The notes: a model not told the origin generated them from the letters alone. A stretch of DNA of 11,850 bases from Chloroflexota bacterium (GCA_021845945.1 JAJZRD010000110.1:1-11850), one strand, 5' to 3'; counted from the stretch's first letter, positions 1-7,873 are shown. Program-made: numbers and translations.

Positions 1-2531
1 ATCCCACCGTGCTGCTCACCACCGCCGGCATGCAGCAGATGATCCCCTTCATGGTGGGCAGACAGGCGCCTCCTCACCCCCGCCTCACCTCCTGCCAGAA
101 GTGCTTCCGGACCACGGACATCGACAGAGTGGGGAATCCTCGGAACCTCACCTTCTTCGAGATGTTGGGAAACTTCTCCATCGGGGATTACTTCAAGAAG
201 GAGGCGATAGCCTTCGCCTGGGAGTTCTCACTGGAGTGGCTGAAGCTTCCCAAAGAGAAGATCTGGATCACGGTGCACCCGACCGACGACGAGGCCAAGG
301 GCTACTGGATGGAGGTCGGGGCGCCCGCGGAGAGGATCTCCTACCTGGAGGACAACTTCTGGGGCCCGCCCGGCGATAGCGGTCCCTGCGGTCCGGACTC
401 CGAGTTGTTCATCGACATGGGGCCGGAGATGGGCTGCGGCCGGCCGGAGTGCGCGCCCGGTTGCGACTGCAACCGCTACCTGGAGTACTGGAACCTGGTG
501 TTCATGCAGTACTTCCAGGACGTGGAGGGCACCCGGACGCCGCTGCCGCGCAAGAACATCGATACCGGGCTCGGGTTGGAGCGGATGGCGGCCATCAAGC
601 AGGGCTGCAAGACGGTCTACGAGACGGACCTGTTCAGACCTATCGTCGAGGCGGCGGAGCATTTGTCCCGGCGCCAGTACGGTCGGGACGACAAGACCGA
701 CTTCTCCCTGAGGGTGATCGCCGATCACGGGCGGGCCATGACCTTCCTGACAGCCGACGGCGTGCTGCCCTCCAACGAGGGCCGCGGCTACGTCCTGCGG
801 AGGGTGATCCGGCGAGCCGTGCGCCACGGGCGGCTACTGGGGGTGGAGGGCCCCTTCCTCTCCGGGATCGTGGACGTGGTGGTGGATCACATGTCCAAGG
901 CCTACCCCGATCTGGCGGAGCGGCACCAGTTCGTGCGGAGGGTGGTGGTCCAGGAGGAGGAGAGGTTCAGCCGAACCCTGCAGACCGGGCTGGTGCTGCT
1001 GGATCGCTGGGTATCGGAGACCAAGGAGCAGGGCCTCGCCGCGCTGCCGGGCGATCTGATGTTCCGGCTCTACGACACCTACGGCTTCCCTCGGGAGCTG
1101 AGCGCCGAGATCGCGAAGGAGTCCGGCCTCGACGTAGACCAGGAGGGGTTCAAGGCTGCCATGCAGCGGCAGCGGGAGATCAGTCGGGCTGCCGCCAAGT
1201 TCGGCCGGGTGCTGGAGGTCCGGGACGCCGGAGCCGCGGTCCAGGAGGTGGAGGAGACCCGGTTCCTGGGCTACGAGATGACGGAGTGCGAGGGGCAGAT
1301 CGTCGCCATGCTGGAGGCCGGGCAGTGGCAGCCCCGTGTGGACCAGGGGACCGACGCCATCGTGATCCTGGACCGCACCCCCTTCTACGCGGAATCCGGC
1401 GGCCAGGTGGGTGATGCGGGCGCTATCACGACGGCGGACGGCCGGTTCGAGGTGCGAGACACCCAGCGGGACGATGCCGGCCGCTTCCTGCACGTCGGGA
1501 CCGTGGTGGAGGGCTTCCTGGAGGTGTCTTCGACCGCCACGGCGAACGTCGACCTGGAGCGTCGGATCGACACGGCGCGCCATCACACCCTGACCCACCT
1601 GCTGCACAAGGCGCTGCGAGATCGATTGGGCACCCACGTGACCCAGGCCGGGTCGCTGGTGTCGCCGGAGGTGGCTCGCTTCGACTTCACTCACGACGCC
1701 GCTCTGAGCGTCGAGGATCTGCGGGCGGTGGAGGACGAGGTCAACTCTCGGATCCTGGCCAACATGCCGGTGCTGGTGACGACCAGGACCCTGGAGGAAG
1801 CCAGGGCCGCGGGGGCAATGGCGCTATTCACCGAGAAGTACGGCAACGTGGTTCGGACCGTGGGCATCGCGGACTACAGCCTGGAGCTGTGCGGTGGAAC
1901 CCACGTGTCCAATACCGGCGTCATCGGGGTGGCCCACATCCTCAGCGAAAGCGGCGTGGGGGCGGGGGTGCGCCGCATCGAGATAGTGGCCGGGCGTCCG
2001 GCGCTGAGAGCCATTCGCTCCCGGATGGACGAGCTGGAGGGGGTGGCCGCGGAGCTGGGCACGGTTCCGGACCTCGCCCTGGAGCGAACTCGGGCCACGA
2101 TGGAGGAGCTGGCCTCTGGCCGCAAGGAGGTGTCCCGGCTTCGGTCGCGACTGGCCCGAATGGAGGCTGAAGTCCTCTTGGCGAAGGCAGTGCCGGTGGA
2201 CGGAGCCAAGGTTCTCTCCTCCACGGTGGAGGTGGAGAGCATGGACGCCATGAGGGAGATGGTGGATTGGCTGCGGCCGAAGATGGATCCGGGGATCATC
2301 GTCCTGGGCGCCGTCTTCAACGAGAGGCCCAACTTCGTCGCCAGCGTCAGCAAGGATCTGATCTCCGGGAAGCTCGACGCCGTGAAGTTGGTACGGCAGG
2401 TGGCCGCTCAGACCGGCGGTGGAGGCGGCGGCCGGCCGGAGATGGCCCAGGCCGGGGGGAAGGACCCGCGGCAAATGCGGGGCGCCCTGGAGAGCGTGCG
2501 CCGCTTGGTCGAGGAGGCCCTGCGGGGATAG
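1..2531 (+). CDS. alaS: Alanyl-tRNA synthetase, 5'-truncated by window edge
   Basis: This cytoplasmic class II synthetase charges tRNA-Ala with alanine and hydrolyses mischarged Ser/Gly-tRNA. The reading frame is already open at the left edge and the first residues match the family's DPTLLxxxAGM segment, so roughly 35 N-terminal residues and the start codon lie outside the window; the GTG at 9 is internal. Visible parts in order: class II motif 2 region with FFEMLGNFS; a Cys-rich CGRPECAPGCDC insert before the WNLVFMQ segment; GLGLERM (motif 3 type); the editing domain with HHTLTHLLH (1581-1607) and CGGTH (1890-1904), which supply the zinc-binding His and Cys residues; and a C-terminal DHHA1 domain ending with the usual glycine-rich GGGGGGRPEMAQAGG stretch. 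The roughly 840 residues seen plus the missing N-terminus match the normal length of about 875. The frame is intact. The order alaS then ruvX then mltG is conserved in many bacteria. Confidence 0.97.
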   Translation, partial: PTVLLTTAGMQQMIPFMVGRQAPPHPRLTSCQKCFRTTDIDRVGNPRNLTFFEMLGNFSIGDYFKKEAIAFAWEFSLEWLKLPKEKIWITVHPTDDEAKGYWMEVGAPAERISYLEDNFWGPPGDSGPCGPDSELFIDMGPEMGCGRPECAPGCDCNRYLEYWNLVFMQYFQDVEGTRTPLPRKNIDTGLGLERMAAIKQGCKTVYETDLFRPIVEAAEHLSRRQYGRDDKTDFSLRVIADHGRAMTFLTADGVLPSNEGRGYVLRRVIRRAVRHGRLLGVEGPFLSGIVDVVVDHMSKAYPDLAERHQFVRRVVVQEEERFSRTLQTGLVLLDRWVSETKEQGLAALPGDLMFRLYDTYGFPRELSAEIAKESGLDVDQEGFKAAMQRQREISRAAAKFGRVLEVRDAGAAVQEVEETRFLGYEMTECEGQIVAMLEAGQWQPRVDQGTDAIVILDRTPFYAESGGQVGDAGAITTADGRFEVRDTQRDDAGRFLHVGTVVEGFLEVSSTATANVDLERRIDTARHHTLTHLLHKALRDRLGTHVTQAGSLVSPEVARFDFTHDAALSVEDLRAVEDEVNSRILANMPVLVTTRTLEEARAAGAMALFTEKYGNVVRTVGIADYSLELCGGTHVSNTGVIGVAHILSESGVGAGVRRIEIVAGRPALRAIRSRMDELEGVAAELGTVPDLALERTRATMEELASGRKEVSRLRSRLARMEAEVLLAKAVPVDGAKVLSSTVEVESMDAMREMVDWLRPKMDPGIIVLGAVFNERPNFVASVSKDLISGKLDAVKLVRQVAAQTGGGGGGRPEMAQAGGKDPRQMRGALESVRRLVEEALRG

Positions 2532-2548
2532 GTTTCCCACCATCACCC

Positions 2549-2595
2549 CGTGGAGCTGCCCTGTGGCGGGTCCACGCCTCTCCCAGAGGGAGAGG
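2549..2595. repeat. Two adjacent inverted repeats between alaS and the next gene
   Basis: The first repeat pairs CGTGGA (2549-2554) with TCCACG (2571-2576). The second is a perfect 8-bp stem, CCTCTCCC (2577-2584) with GGGAGAGG (2588-2595), separated by only three bases. No T-run follows, so a standard intrinsic terminator is unlikely. The second hairpin resembles short REP-like palindromes dispersed in some bacterial genomes. Its purine-rich right arm runs directly into the probable ribosome binding region of the next gene, so folding could affect translation. The structure is seen; the role is inferred. Confidence 0.55.
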
Positions 2596-2609
2596 AAAAG
2601 GAAGGTTCG

Positions 2610-4103
2610 ATGCCGCGTTGGGGCGATGAAGTGGTGACCCTCGATGGCTCCGATTCCGTCCGGAGCGCCCTGGCCAAGCTGGAAAGCTCTGCCGGCGGGC
2701 TGCCAGTGGTGGTCTTCTCCCCGGATTGCCGCATAGCGGACAGCGACCTCACCTACCGTCTGCTCGCCCGGGTCTCGGAGCGGTATGCCGCCCCTTTGGC
2801 GGTGGTCTCCGGCAACCCGGCGTGGCGGCAACTGGCTCGGGAGCAAGGCCTCCGGTCCTTTCCCTCCCTGAGCTCTCTGCGGCGTGCGCGCCGGCGGTCG
2901 CCGCTCTCCTTGCCGGAAGAGTGGGCCGACGTGCTGCTGTCCAGCCTTCATCCCTCCTCGTTGATGCAGGTATGGCCGGTGCTGGCCGTCGTGGTGGCGG
3001 TGCTCGGGGTCGTCGGCTACTTCTTCCTACCGGTGATGCGGGTGACGCTGCGGGCGCCGGTCGAGATGGTCAGCCGCGACGTGGCCGTCAAGGTGGACGT
3101 GACTACGGCCAAGGCGGACAGCTCCTCGATGACCATTCCCGGCCGGACCATCGAGCATCGGTTCACCGTCAGCGACTTCATCCCCACGACCGGGGACAAG
3201 CAGGTGGGGAAAGAGCGGGCTAAGGGAGAGGTCACCGTCTTGAACAGCTCCGCCGTCCCGGTGACCATCCCCTCCGGCACTGCCCTGTCTTCCGCCTCGG
3301 GTGTGAAGTTCACCACCGCGGCGGCGGTTACGGTGGGACCTTTTCTGCGGTCCGGGCCGGCATCAACCCCCAGCGGCCCTGTGCCGGGGGCAGGGGGCGT
3401 GGCAGTAAAGGTGCCGGTGGTGGCCGTGGATCCCGGCGAGAAGGGAAACGTGCCGCCGCTGGCCATCAGCAGGATCGACGGGGATGCCTTCAGAGGGCTG
3501 ACTGTGGTGAACGAGCAGCCGCTGAGCGGCGGGACCGAGGCCAAGGCTCGGACCGCCTCGGCCGAGGACCGCGCCAAGCTGAAGGAGACCCTGTTCCAGA
3601 AGGCACAGAGTCAGTCGCTCGCGGAGTTGACGGTGCGGGTGCGTCAGTCGGAATCGCTGATCCCCCACTCCATGCAGGTTCAGATCGACGGTGAGGAGTA
3701 CGACAGGGCGCAGGACGAGGAGGGCGACCAGCTCAAGGGCACCGTCTACGTGGTGGCGAGCGGCATGGCCTTTGCCAACCAGGACTTGAACGGCGTAGTC
3801 GAGAGCGACTGGAGGAAGTCGACCCCCAAGGGCTACCGTGCGTTGCCGGGCAACCTGACTGTGGCCCCGCCCGAGGTGAAGGAGGCCGGAGCCCGTTCGG
3901 CGACTCTGACGGTCAAGGTGTCGGGACGAGCGGAGCCGGTAGTGGAGTCGGACAAGTTGACCGACGTCCTGCGGGGAGCCTCTCTCTCCGACGCGCGGCT
4001 GAAGCTGGGCAACCTGGGGGGCGGCTTCAAGCTGCAGGGAGTGGAGATCTGGCCCCAGTGGGCGCCGAGGGCCTACAGGATAGAAGTGATGACTGTCCAG
4101 TGA
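2610..4103 (+). CDS. Single-pass membrane protein, 'baseplate J/gp47-like' family of Chloroflexota
   Basis: The start is taken as ATG 2610, preceded by AGGAAAAGGAAGG; an upstream in-frame GTG at 2550 lies inside an inverted repeat and has no ribosome binding site. The 497-residue product has three parts. Residues 1-121 form a cytoplasmic domain with alternating hydrophobic strands and an Arg-rich end (RRARRR). Residues about 122-143 (WPVLAVVVAVLGVVGYFFLPVM) form one transmembrane helix. The remaining roughly 350 residues should lie outside, are rich in V, T, S and G, and look like beta-sandwich repeats (IPTTGDKQVGKERAKGEV, VTIPSGTALSSASG, VDPGEKGNVPPLAISRIDG). I recall this layout and these phrases from Chloroflexota proteins named 'baseplate J/gp47 family'. 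No phage tail genes are nearby, so that name is probably misleading. The gene overlaps ruvX by four bases, implying translational coupling. Its function is unknown; a cell-envelope role is a guess from topology and from mltG nearby. Confidence 0.85.
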   Translation: MPRWGDEVVTLDGSDSVRSALAKLESSAGGLPVVVFSPDCRIADSDLTYRLLARVSERYAAPLAVVSGNPAWRQLAREQGLRSFPSLSSLRRARRRSPLSLPEEWADVLLSSLHPSSLMQVWPVLAVVVAVLGVVGYFFLPVMRVTLRAPVEMVSRDVAVKVDVTTAKADSSSMTIPGRTIEHRFTVSDFIPTTGDKQVGKERAKGEVTVLNSSAVPVTIPSGTALSSASGVKFTTAAAVTVGPFLRSGPASTPSGPVPGAGGVAVKVPVVAVDPGEKGNVPPLAISRIDGDAFRGLTVVNEQPLSGGTEAKARTASAEDRAKLKETLFQKAQSQSLAELTVRVRQSESLIPHSMQVQIDGEEYDRAQDEEGDQLKGTVYVVASGMAFANQDLNGVVESDWRKSTPKGYRALPGNLTVAPPEVKEAGARSATLTVKVSGRAEPVVESDKLTDVLRGASLSDARLKLGNLGGGFKLQGVEIWPQWAPRAYRIEVMTVQ

Positions 4104-4525
4104 GAGTCCTGGCCCTGGACGTAGGAGACCGGCGAATAGGGGTTGCCCTGAGCGATCCGACCGGCCTCATCGCGTCTCCCCTGACGATCATCTACCGAGT
4201 GGCCGAGAGGAAGGAGCTGGAGGCTATCTCCGACCTCATCGCGCAGCACTCCGTGGAGCGGGTAGTGATCGGATTGCCTAGGACCCTTCGGGGGGAGGTG
4301 GGACCCCAGGCCCAGCGAGTGATGCGCTTTGGCCAGCATCTGGCTGATGCCGTTGAGGTTCCCGTGGTGTACTGGGACGAGAGACACTCCACCGTCGATG
4401 CCGAGCGGATCGTGAGATCGAGGGAGCGGTCGAGGGCCCGGGGCCGCCGAGAGGCGGTGGACGACGTCGCGGCGGCCGTCATTCTCCAGAGCTACCTGGA
4501 CAGCGCAGGCTCCGCCTCGACGTAG
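4100..4525 (+). CDS. ruvX: RuvX/YqgF family Holliday-junction resolvase-like nuclease (pre-16S rRNA processing)
   Basis: A 141-residue RNase H-fold protein, the usual family length. Homologues process the 5' end of pre-16S rRNA and are also annotated as putative Holliday junction resolvases. The N-terminal strand LALDVGDRRIGVALSD carries the first catalytic Asp (D7). The middle motif is VVIGLPRTLRGEVGPQAQ. Next comes WDERHST (D93, E94), and the last acidic pair is D121-D122 in VDDVAAAVILQSYL. The start is GTG 4100, which overlaps the TGA of the upstream gene in a GTGA arrangement and puts the conserved N-terminal strand at residue 2; an upstream in-frame start at 4058 would add 14 residues with no family match. 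The gene sits between alaS and mltG, as in many bacteria. Confidence 0.95.
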   Translation: MRVLALDVGDRRIGVALSDPTGLIASPLTIIYRVAERKELEAISDLIAQHSVERVVIGLPRTLRGEVGPQAQRVMRFGQHLADAVEVPVVYWDERHSTVDAERIVRSRERSRARGRREAVDDVAAAVILQSYLDSAGSAST

Positions 4526-4546
4526 TGGCCGGCAGCTCTCATTGGC

Positions 4547-4571
4547 GGCGGGGGACAAGCCCGCGTCCTAC
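4547..4571 (-). repeat. REP-like GC-rich element in the ruvX-mltG gap
   Basis: The 73-base gap after ruvX holds an inverted repeat, GCGGG (4548-4552) with CCCGC (4560-4564) around a 7-base loop, inside a segment that on the minus strand begins GTAGGACGCGGGCTTG. The core GTAGG..CGGG recurs on the plus strand after uppS at 11708-11727. Both look like partly degraded members of one dispersed repeat family. There is no T-run, so this is not a clear terminator. The shared core is seen; the repeat-family assignment is inference. Confidence 0.4.
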
Positions 4572-4598
4572 AGAAAGACGAAGACTTGAAAGGGCTAT

Positions 4599-5693
4599 AT
4601 GGCTAGCGTTCGAGGGATCGTGGGGCTGGTAGTGGTGGTGGTGGCAGTGGCGGTCTTCGCCTTTCTCGCGGTTGGTGGCTGGAATGCCGTCCAAGACCCC
4701 AAGGGGCTTGCCCTGGACGCGGTGAACCGTTTCGCGGACCGGCCCGCCAATCCCTCGGACAACACGACGCGAACCTTCACCGTGCAGCAGGGAGAGACGG
4801 CTGCGCACATAGCCGACCGGCTGAAGGCCGAGGGTTTGATCGAGGACGCCCGGACCTTCCGGTGGATGGCGGACCTGGAGGGGGTGGCCGCCGAGCTGGC
4901 AGCCGGCGACTACGAGCTGTCTGCCAGCATGAGGCCCAGCGAAATCCTATTCACCCTGGCCAAGGGCAAGATCAAGGCGAACCCCATGGTCACCATTCCG
5001 GAGGGTTGGCGGGCAGAGGAGGTCGCGGAGCGGTTGGCGGCCAGGGGGATCGGCGGCACGGACCAGTTCATGGCAACGGTTCGGAAGGGAAACTCCAACA
5101 GCGCCGCGTTGGCCGGCAGGCCGGCGGGCGCCGGACTGGAGGGCTATCTGTTTCCGGAGTCCTACGCCGTGGACAGCAAGACCACGACTGAGAGCATGGC
5201 CGAGCGGATGGTGGCCCAGTTCGAGAAGAGTTTCACGCCGGAGATGATGCAGAAGGCGGCCGGCCTCGGCATGTCGATACATCAGGTGGTGATCCTGGCC
5301 TCGGTCATCGAGCGCGAGGCGGTAATACCCTCGGAGCGCCCCGTCATGGCGGGAGTATTCTACAACCGTTTGAAGGCAGGGATGCCGCTCCAGTCGGATC
5401 CCACGGTGCAGTACGCGGTGGCAACTGCGGATCCCCAGGCCCACCTCCAGTTCGGTTGGTGGAAGCGAAAGCTGACTCAGCAGGATCTGGAGATCGACTC
5501 CCCCTACAACAGCTACAGGTTTCCCGGCCTCCCAGCGGGCCCCATCTGCAACCCCGGGCTGGCTTCGCTGAACGCCGCGGTGGAGCCCGCGGAGACCGAT
5601 TCCTACTACTTCGTCGCGAAGCCGAACGGCTCTCACGCCTTTGCCTCCACCCTCGAGGAGCACAACGCCAACGTGCTGGAGTACGGCAGGTAG
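4599..5693 (+). CDS. mltG: Endolytic murein transglycosylase MltG (YceG-like)
   Basis: A 364-residue membrane-anchored lytic transglycosylase that cleaves nascent peptidoglycan glycan strands and is thought to end their elongation. Start ATG 4599 has GAAAGGG just upstream. Residues 6-28 form a single Val-rich N-terminal transmembrane helix, so the enzyme faces outward. A LysM-like region follows (FTVQQGETAAHIADRLKAEG and IPEGWRAEEVAERL). The YceG catalytic domain then shows LEGYLFPESY, ASVIEREA with the expected catalytic Glu at E238, FYNRLKAGMPLQSDPTVQYA, and SPYNSYRFPGLPAGPICNPG. The C-terminal SHAFASTLEEHNANV segment is complete. All key motifs are intact and the length is typical. The position after ruvX matches known gene order; the gap of 73 bases suggests it can be cotranscribed with the upstream genes. 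Its presence indicates an organism, or at least a lineage, with peptidoglycan synthesis. Confidence 0.96.
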   Translation: MASVRGIVGLVVVVVAVAVFAFLAVGGWNAVQDPKGLALDAVNRFADRPANPSDNTTRTFTVQQGETAAHIADRLKAEGLIEDARTFRWMADLEGVAAELAAGDYELSASMRPSEILFTLAKGKIKANPMVTIPEGWRAEEVAERLAARGIGGTDQFMATVRKGNSNSAALAGRPAGAGLEGYLFPESYAVDSKTTTESMAERMVAQFEKSFTPEMMQKAAGLGMSIHQVVILASVIEREAVIPSERPVMAGVFYNRLKAGMPLQSDPTVQYAVATADPQAHLQFGWWKRKLTQQDLEIDSPYNSYRFPGLPAGPICNPGLASLNAAVEPAETDSYYFVAKPNGSHAFASTLEEHNANVLEYGR

Positions 5694-5717
5694 ACGGACA
5701 ATCACCCCCGCCTCTAC

Positions 5718-5734
5718 CCTCTCCCGCGGGGGGG
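5718..5734. repeat. Degenerate copy of the CCTCTCCC hairpin after mltG
   Basis: The left arm CCTCTCCC (5718-5725) and a three-base loop repeat the layout of the perfect hairpin at 2577-2595, but the right arm has decayed to a G-run (5729-5734). It now gives six pairs in RNA, two of them G-U. There is no T-run, so if transcription of the mltG unit stops here it is not through a standard terminator. It lies 27 bases upstream of the hslV promoter. Confidence 0.35.
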
Positions 5735-5760
5735 AAGGCGCCGGGAAAGCCGGGGCCGTG

Positions 5761-5769
5761 TGCTATAAT
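5761..5769 (+). promoter_or_regulatory. Extended -10 promoter for hslVU
   Basis: TGC (5761-5763) followed by a perfect TATAAT (5764-5769) forms an extended -10 element. No TTGACA-like box lies 16-18 bases upstream (the region reads CCGGGA), so this would be an extended -10 promoter that does not need a -35 box. The expected transcript start near 5776 gives a leader of about 43 bases before hslV. I saw no CIRCE-type heat-shock operator (TTAGCACTC with its inverted copy) here. Confidence 0.65.
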
Positions 5770-5818
5770 TCCGCTTTGAGTAAGGAATTCAGCTCTTGGC
5801 TGGAAGGTGACAATATTG

Positions 5819-6361
5819 ATGGACGGTAGGATTCACGGCACCACCGTTCTGGCGGTCAGGCGAGATGGCATAGTGGCCATGGCCGCCGACGGGCAGATCA
5901 CGGTGGGTGACGTGGTGATGAAGCACACCGCCCGAAAGCTCAGGCGACTCTATAAGGGGAAGGTCCTCGGCGGCTTCGCCGGCGCCGCCGCCGACGCCAT
6001 AACGCTGTTCGAGCGGTTTGAATCCCAACTGGAGCAACATGGCGGGAATCTCCGCAAGGCGGCGGTGGAGCTGGCCAAGGAGTGGCGGACCGACAAGTTC
6101 CTCAGGAGGCTCGAGGCCTCCCTCATCGTGGCCGATGCTCAGGACATGTTGTTCCTTTCAGGTGAGGGTGAGGTCATCGAGCCGGACGGTGGGATCGCGG
6201 CCATCGGCTCGGGGGGCAGTTACGCACAGGCGGCGGCGGTGGCCCTGCTGGAGCACAGCCAGCTCACGGCTCCCGAGATCGCCAGAGCCGCCCTGGAGAT
6301 CGCCGCTAACCTCTGCATCTTCACCAACACTTCGATCGCTGTGGACGTGCTTGAACCATGA
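5819..6361 (+). CDS. hslV: ATP-dependent protease peptidase subunit HslV (ClpQ)
   Basis: The proteolytic subunit of the HslUV (ClpYQ) protease, a two-ring Ntn-hydrolase related to the proteasome beta subunit. The chosen start ATG 5819 follows GGAAGGTGA with an 8-base gap; in-frame GTG 5807 would overlap that ribosome binding site. The product is 180 residues. A 7-residue propeptide (MDGRIHG) precedes the expected catalytic threonine T8, which removal of the propeptide would expose. Counting from that Thr, Asp17 (in ADGQ) and Lys33 (in ARKLRRL) of the family active site are present. The segments [18 protein letters not shown] and [12 protein letters not shown] are typical, and the mature length of 173 fits the family. 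The gene has its own promoter and overlaps hslU by four bases (ATGA), so the two subunits are probably made together. The N-terminus resembles the HATT/HGTT-type sequences of Gram-positive-like HslV rather than the MTT start of E. coli. Confidence 0.96.
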   Translation: MDGRIHGTTVLAVRRDGIVAMAADGQITVGDVVMKHTARKLRRLYKGKVLGGFAGAAADAITLFERFESQLEQHGGNLRKAAVELAKEWRTDKFLRRLEASLIVADAQDMLFLSGEGEVIEPDGGIAAIGSGGSYAQAAAVALLEHSQLTAPEIARAALEIAANLCIFTNTSIAVDVLEP

Positions 6362-7863
6362 GCGAGAACAATCGGGCGCGACCGACACACCCTTCTCCTG
6401 GTGAGGCTGGGGAAATGGAAGAGCTAACCCCTTTGCAAATAGTTGATGAGCTCGACAGGTACATCGTGGGCCAGGGTGCTGCCAAGAAGGCGATGGCAGT
6501 TGCTTTGCGGAACCGCTATCGGCGGCGTTTGCTTCCGGCTGATGTGAGGGAGGACGTCGCGCCAAAGAACATCCTCATGATCGGTGCCACCGGCGTCGGC
6601 AAGACCGAGATAGCCCGGCGGGTGGCGGGGCTCTCGGGAGCCCCTTTCGTCAAGGTCGAGGCGACGCGCTTCACCGAGGTGGGGTACGTAGGCAAGGACG
6701 TCGAGAGCATATTGCAGGAGTTGGTGGAGGCCTCGGTCAACAGACTGTCGGAGGAGAAGCTGAAGGAGGTGCAGTCTCAGGCCGAGAAGCTGGCCAACGA
6801 GCGGATCGTCGAGTACCTGTGCCAGCAGGCGCCCTCAGGTTTGAAGAAGAGGGGGCTGCGCAGGAACCAGGTGAGCTCGGCGCTGTCCGGAGGGAAGCAG
6901 CAGATCTCCAACCAGGAGCCGGCGAAAGAGGAGGGGCCCCAGGCCGAAGCTTGCGGCTCCGAGCAGAGTGTGATACGGCCACAGCGCACCCGTGTCGAGA
7001 AGCTGCTGCGAAGCCAACGGCTGGAAGACACCATCATCGAGATCGAGACCTCGGCCGACAACGACAACTACGAGTCGGTCTGGGAGTTCTCCACCGGGAT
7101 GAGTCAGGAGGAGATCAACGAGGGGCTGAGGGAGTTCATCGAGAGCTACTCCAACTCCCGCAAGAAGTCCAAGAGGGTTTCTGTGCGAGACGCCCGGCGG
7201 ATCCTAGCCAGGGAAGAGGCCAACAAGCTGGTGGACTACGACTCCGTTGTGGAGCAGTCGGTCCAGCAGGCCGAGCAGAACGGCATAGTCTTCATCGACG
7301 AGATCGACAAGATCGCGGGCTCGGGGATCGAGATCGGCTCCGACATCTCGGGCGAGGGGGTCCAGCGAGACCTGCTGCCCATCATCGAGGGCTGCACGGT
7401 GATGACCCGATACGGTCCCGTGAAGAGCGACCACGTGCTGTTCATCGCCGCAGGGAGCTTTACCAAGGCGAAGCCGTCAGACCTGATCCCGGAGCTCCAG
7501 GGGCGTTTTCCCCTGAGGGTGGAGCTTCAGAGTCTCGGGGTCGACGAACTGGTTCGGATCCTGACTCACCCGAAGAACGCGCTGGTGAAGCAGTACACCG
7601 CCTTGCTGGATACAGAGGGGGTGAAGCTGCAGTTCACCGAGGACGGGGTAGCCGAGATAGCGGAGATGGCGAGCCGCATGAACCGCCAGCGGGAGGAAAT
7701 CGGGGCGAGGCGGTTGCAGACGATAATGGAGTACGTGCTGGAGGAGATCTCCTTCCGGGCCTCGGAGATGAAGGGCCAGACGGTGGTCGTCGACGCTGGC
7801 TACGTCCGCGATCGGATAACCAAATTGGTGGCCGACGAGGATCTGAGCCGATATATCCTGTAG
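6358..7863 (+). CDS. hslU: HslUV protease ATPase subunit HslU (ClpY)
   Basis: The AAA+ unfoldase ring that feeds substrates to HslV. The start is given as ATG 6358, overlapping the hslV stop. A second in-frame ATG at 6415 has GAGG eight bases upstream and gives the family's usual N-terminus ([20 protein letters not shown]), so it may be the true start; the 19 residues between have no recognisable family match. Numbering from 6358: Walker A GATGVGKT at 76-83, pore motif GYVG at 109-112, I-domain from about 130 to 290, Walker B with FIDEID (D314, E315), arginine-finger region [11 protein letters not shown], sensor 2 GARRL, and the conserved C-terminal tail EDLSRYIL that docks into HslV. The stretch from GYVG to Walker B is about 40 residues longer than in E. 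coli HslU because of a polar insert at about 157-210. All ATPase motifs are intact. Confidence 0.96.
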   Translation: MSENNRARPTHPSPGEAGEMEELTPLQIVDELDRYIVGQGAAKKAMAVALRNRYRRRLLPADVREDVAPKNILMIGATGVGKTEIARRVAGLSGAPFVKVEATRFTEVGYVGKDVESILQELVEASVNRLSEEKLKEVQSQAEKLANERIVEYLCQQAPSGLKKRGLRRNQVSSALSGGKQQISNQEPAKEEGPQAEACGSEQSVIRPQRTRVEKLLRSQRLEDTIIEIETSADNDNYESVWEFSTGMSQEEINEGLREFIESYSNSRKKSKRVSVRDARRILAREEANKLVDYDSVVEQSVQQAEQNGIVFIDEIDKIAGSGIEIGSDISGEGVQRDLLPIIEGCTVMTRYGPVKSDHVLFIAAGSFTKAKPSDLIPELQGRFPLRVELQSLGVDELVRILTHPKNALVKQYTALLDTEGVKLQFTEDGVAEIAEMASRMNRQREEIGARRLQTIMEYVLEEISFRASEMKGQTVVVDAGYVRDRITKLVADEDLSRYIL

Positions 7864-7873
7864 TCGACACGTG

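Noticed and set aside
228..827. Open frame of 199 codons on the minus strand inside alaS
   Set aside because: It lies antisense to strongly conserved AlaRS motifs and has the low-complexity His/Arg/Pro-rich content expected of a shadow frame in GC-rich DNA.
2550..2609. Earlier GTG start for the membrane protein
   Set aside because: The GTG is in an inverted repeat with no ribosome binding site, whereas ATG 2610 has a purine-rich site directly upstream.
2610..4103. Phage tail or contractile injection system suggested by the 'baseplate J' family name
   Set aside because: No sheath, tube, spike or other tail gene is in the window, and the predicted topology (cytoplasmic domain, one membrane helix, outer repeats) does not fit a baseplate wedge protein.
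5776..5801. Possible operator around GAATTC between the hslV promoter and gene
   Set aside because: Beyond the central six-base palindrome the arms match poorly, so it is not distinguishable from chance.
5807..5818. Earlier GTG start for hslV
   Set aside because: It overlaps the ribosome binding site that suits ATG 5819, and the extra residues MTIL have no family support.
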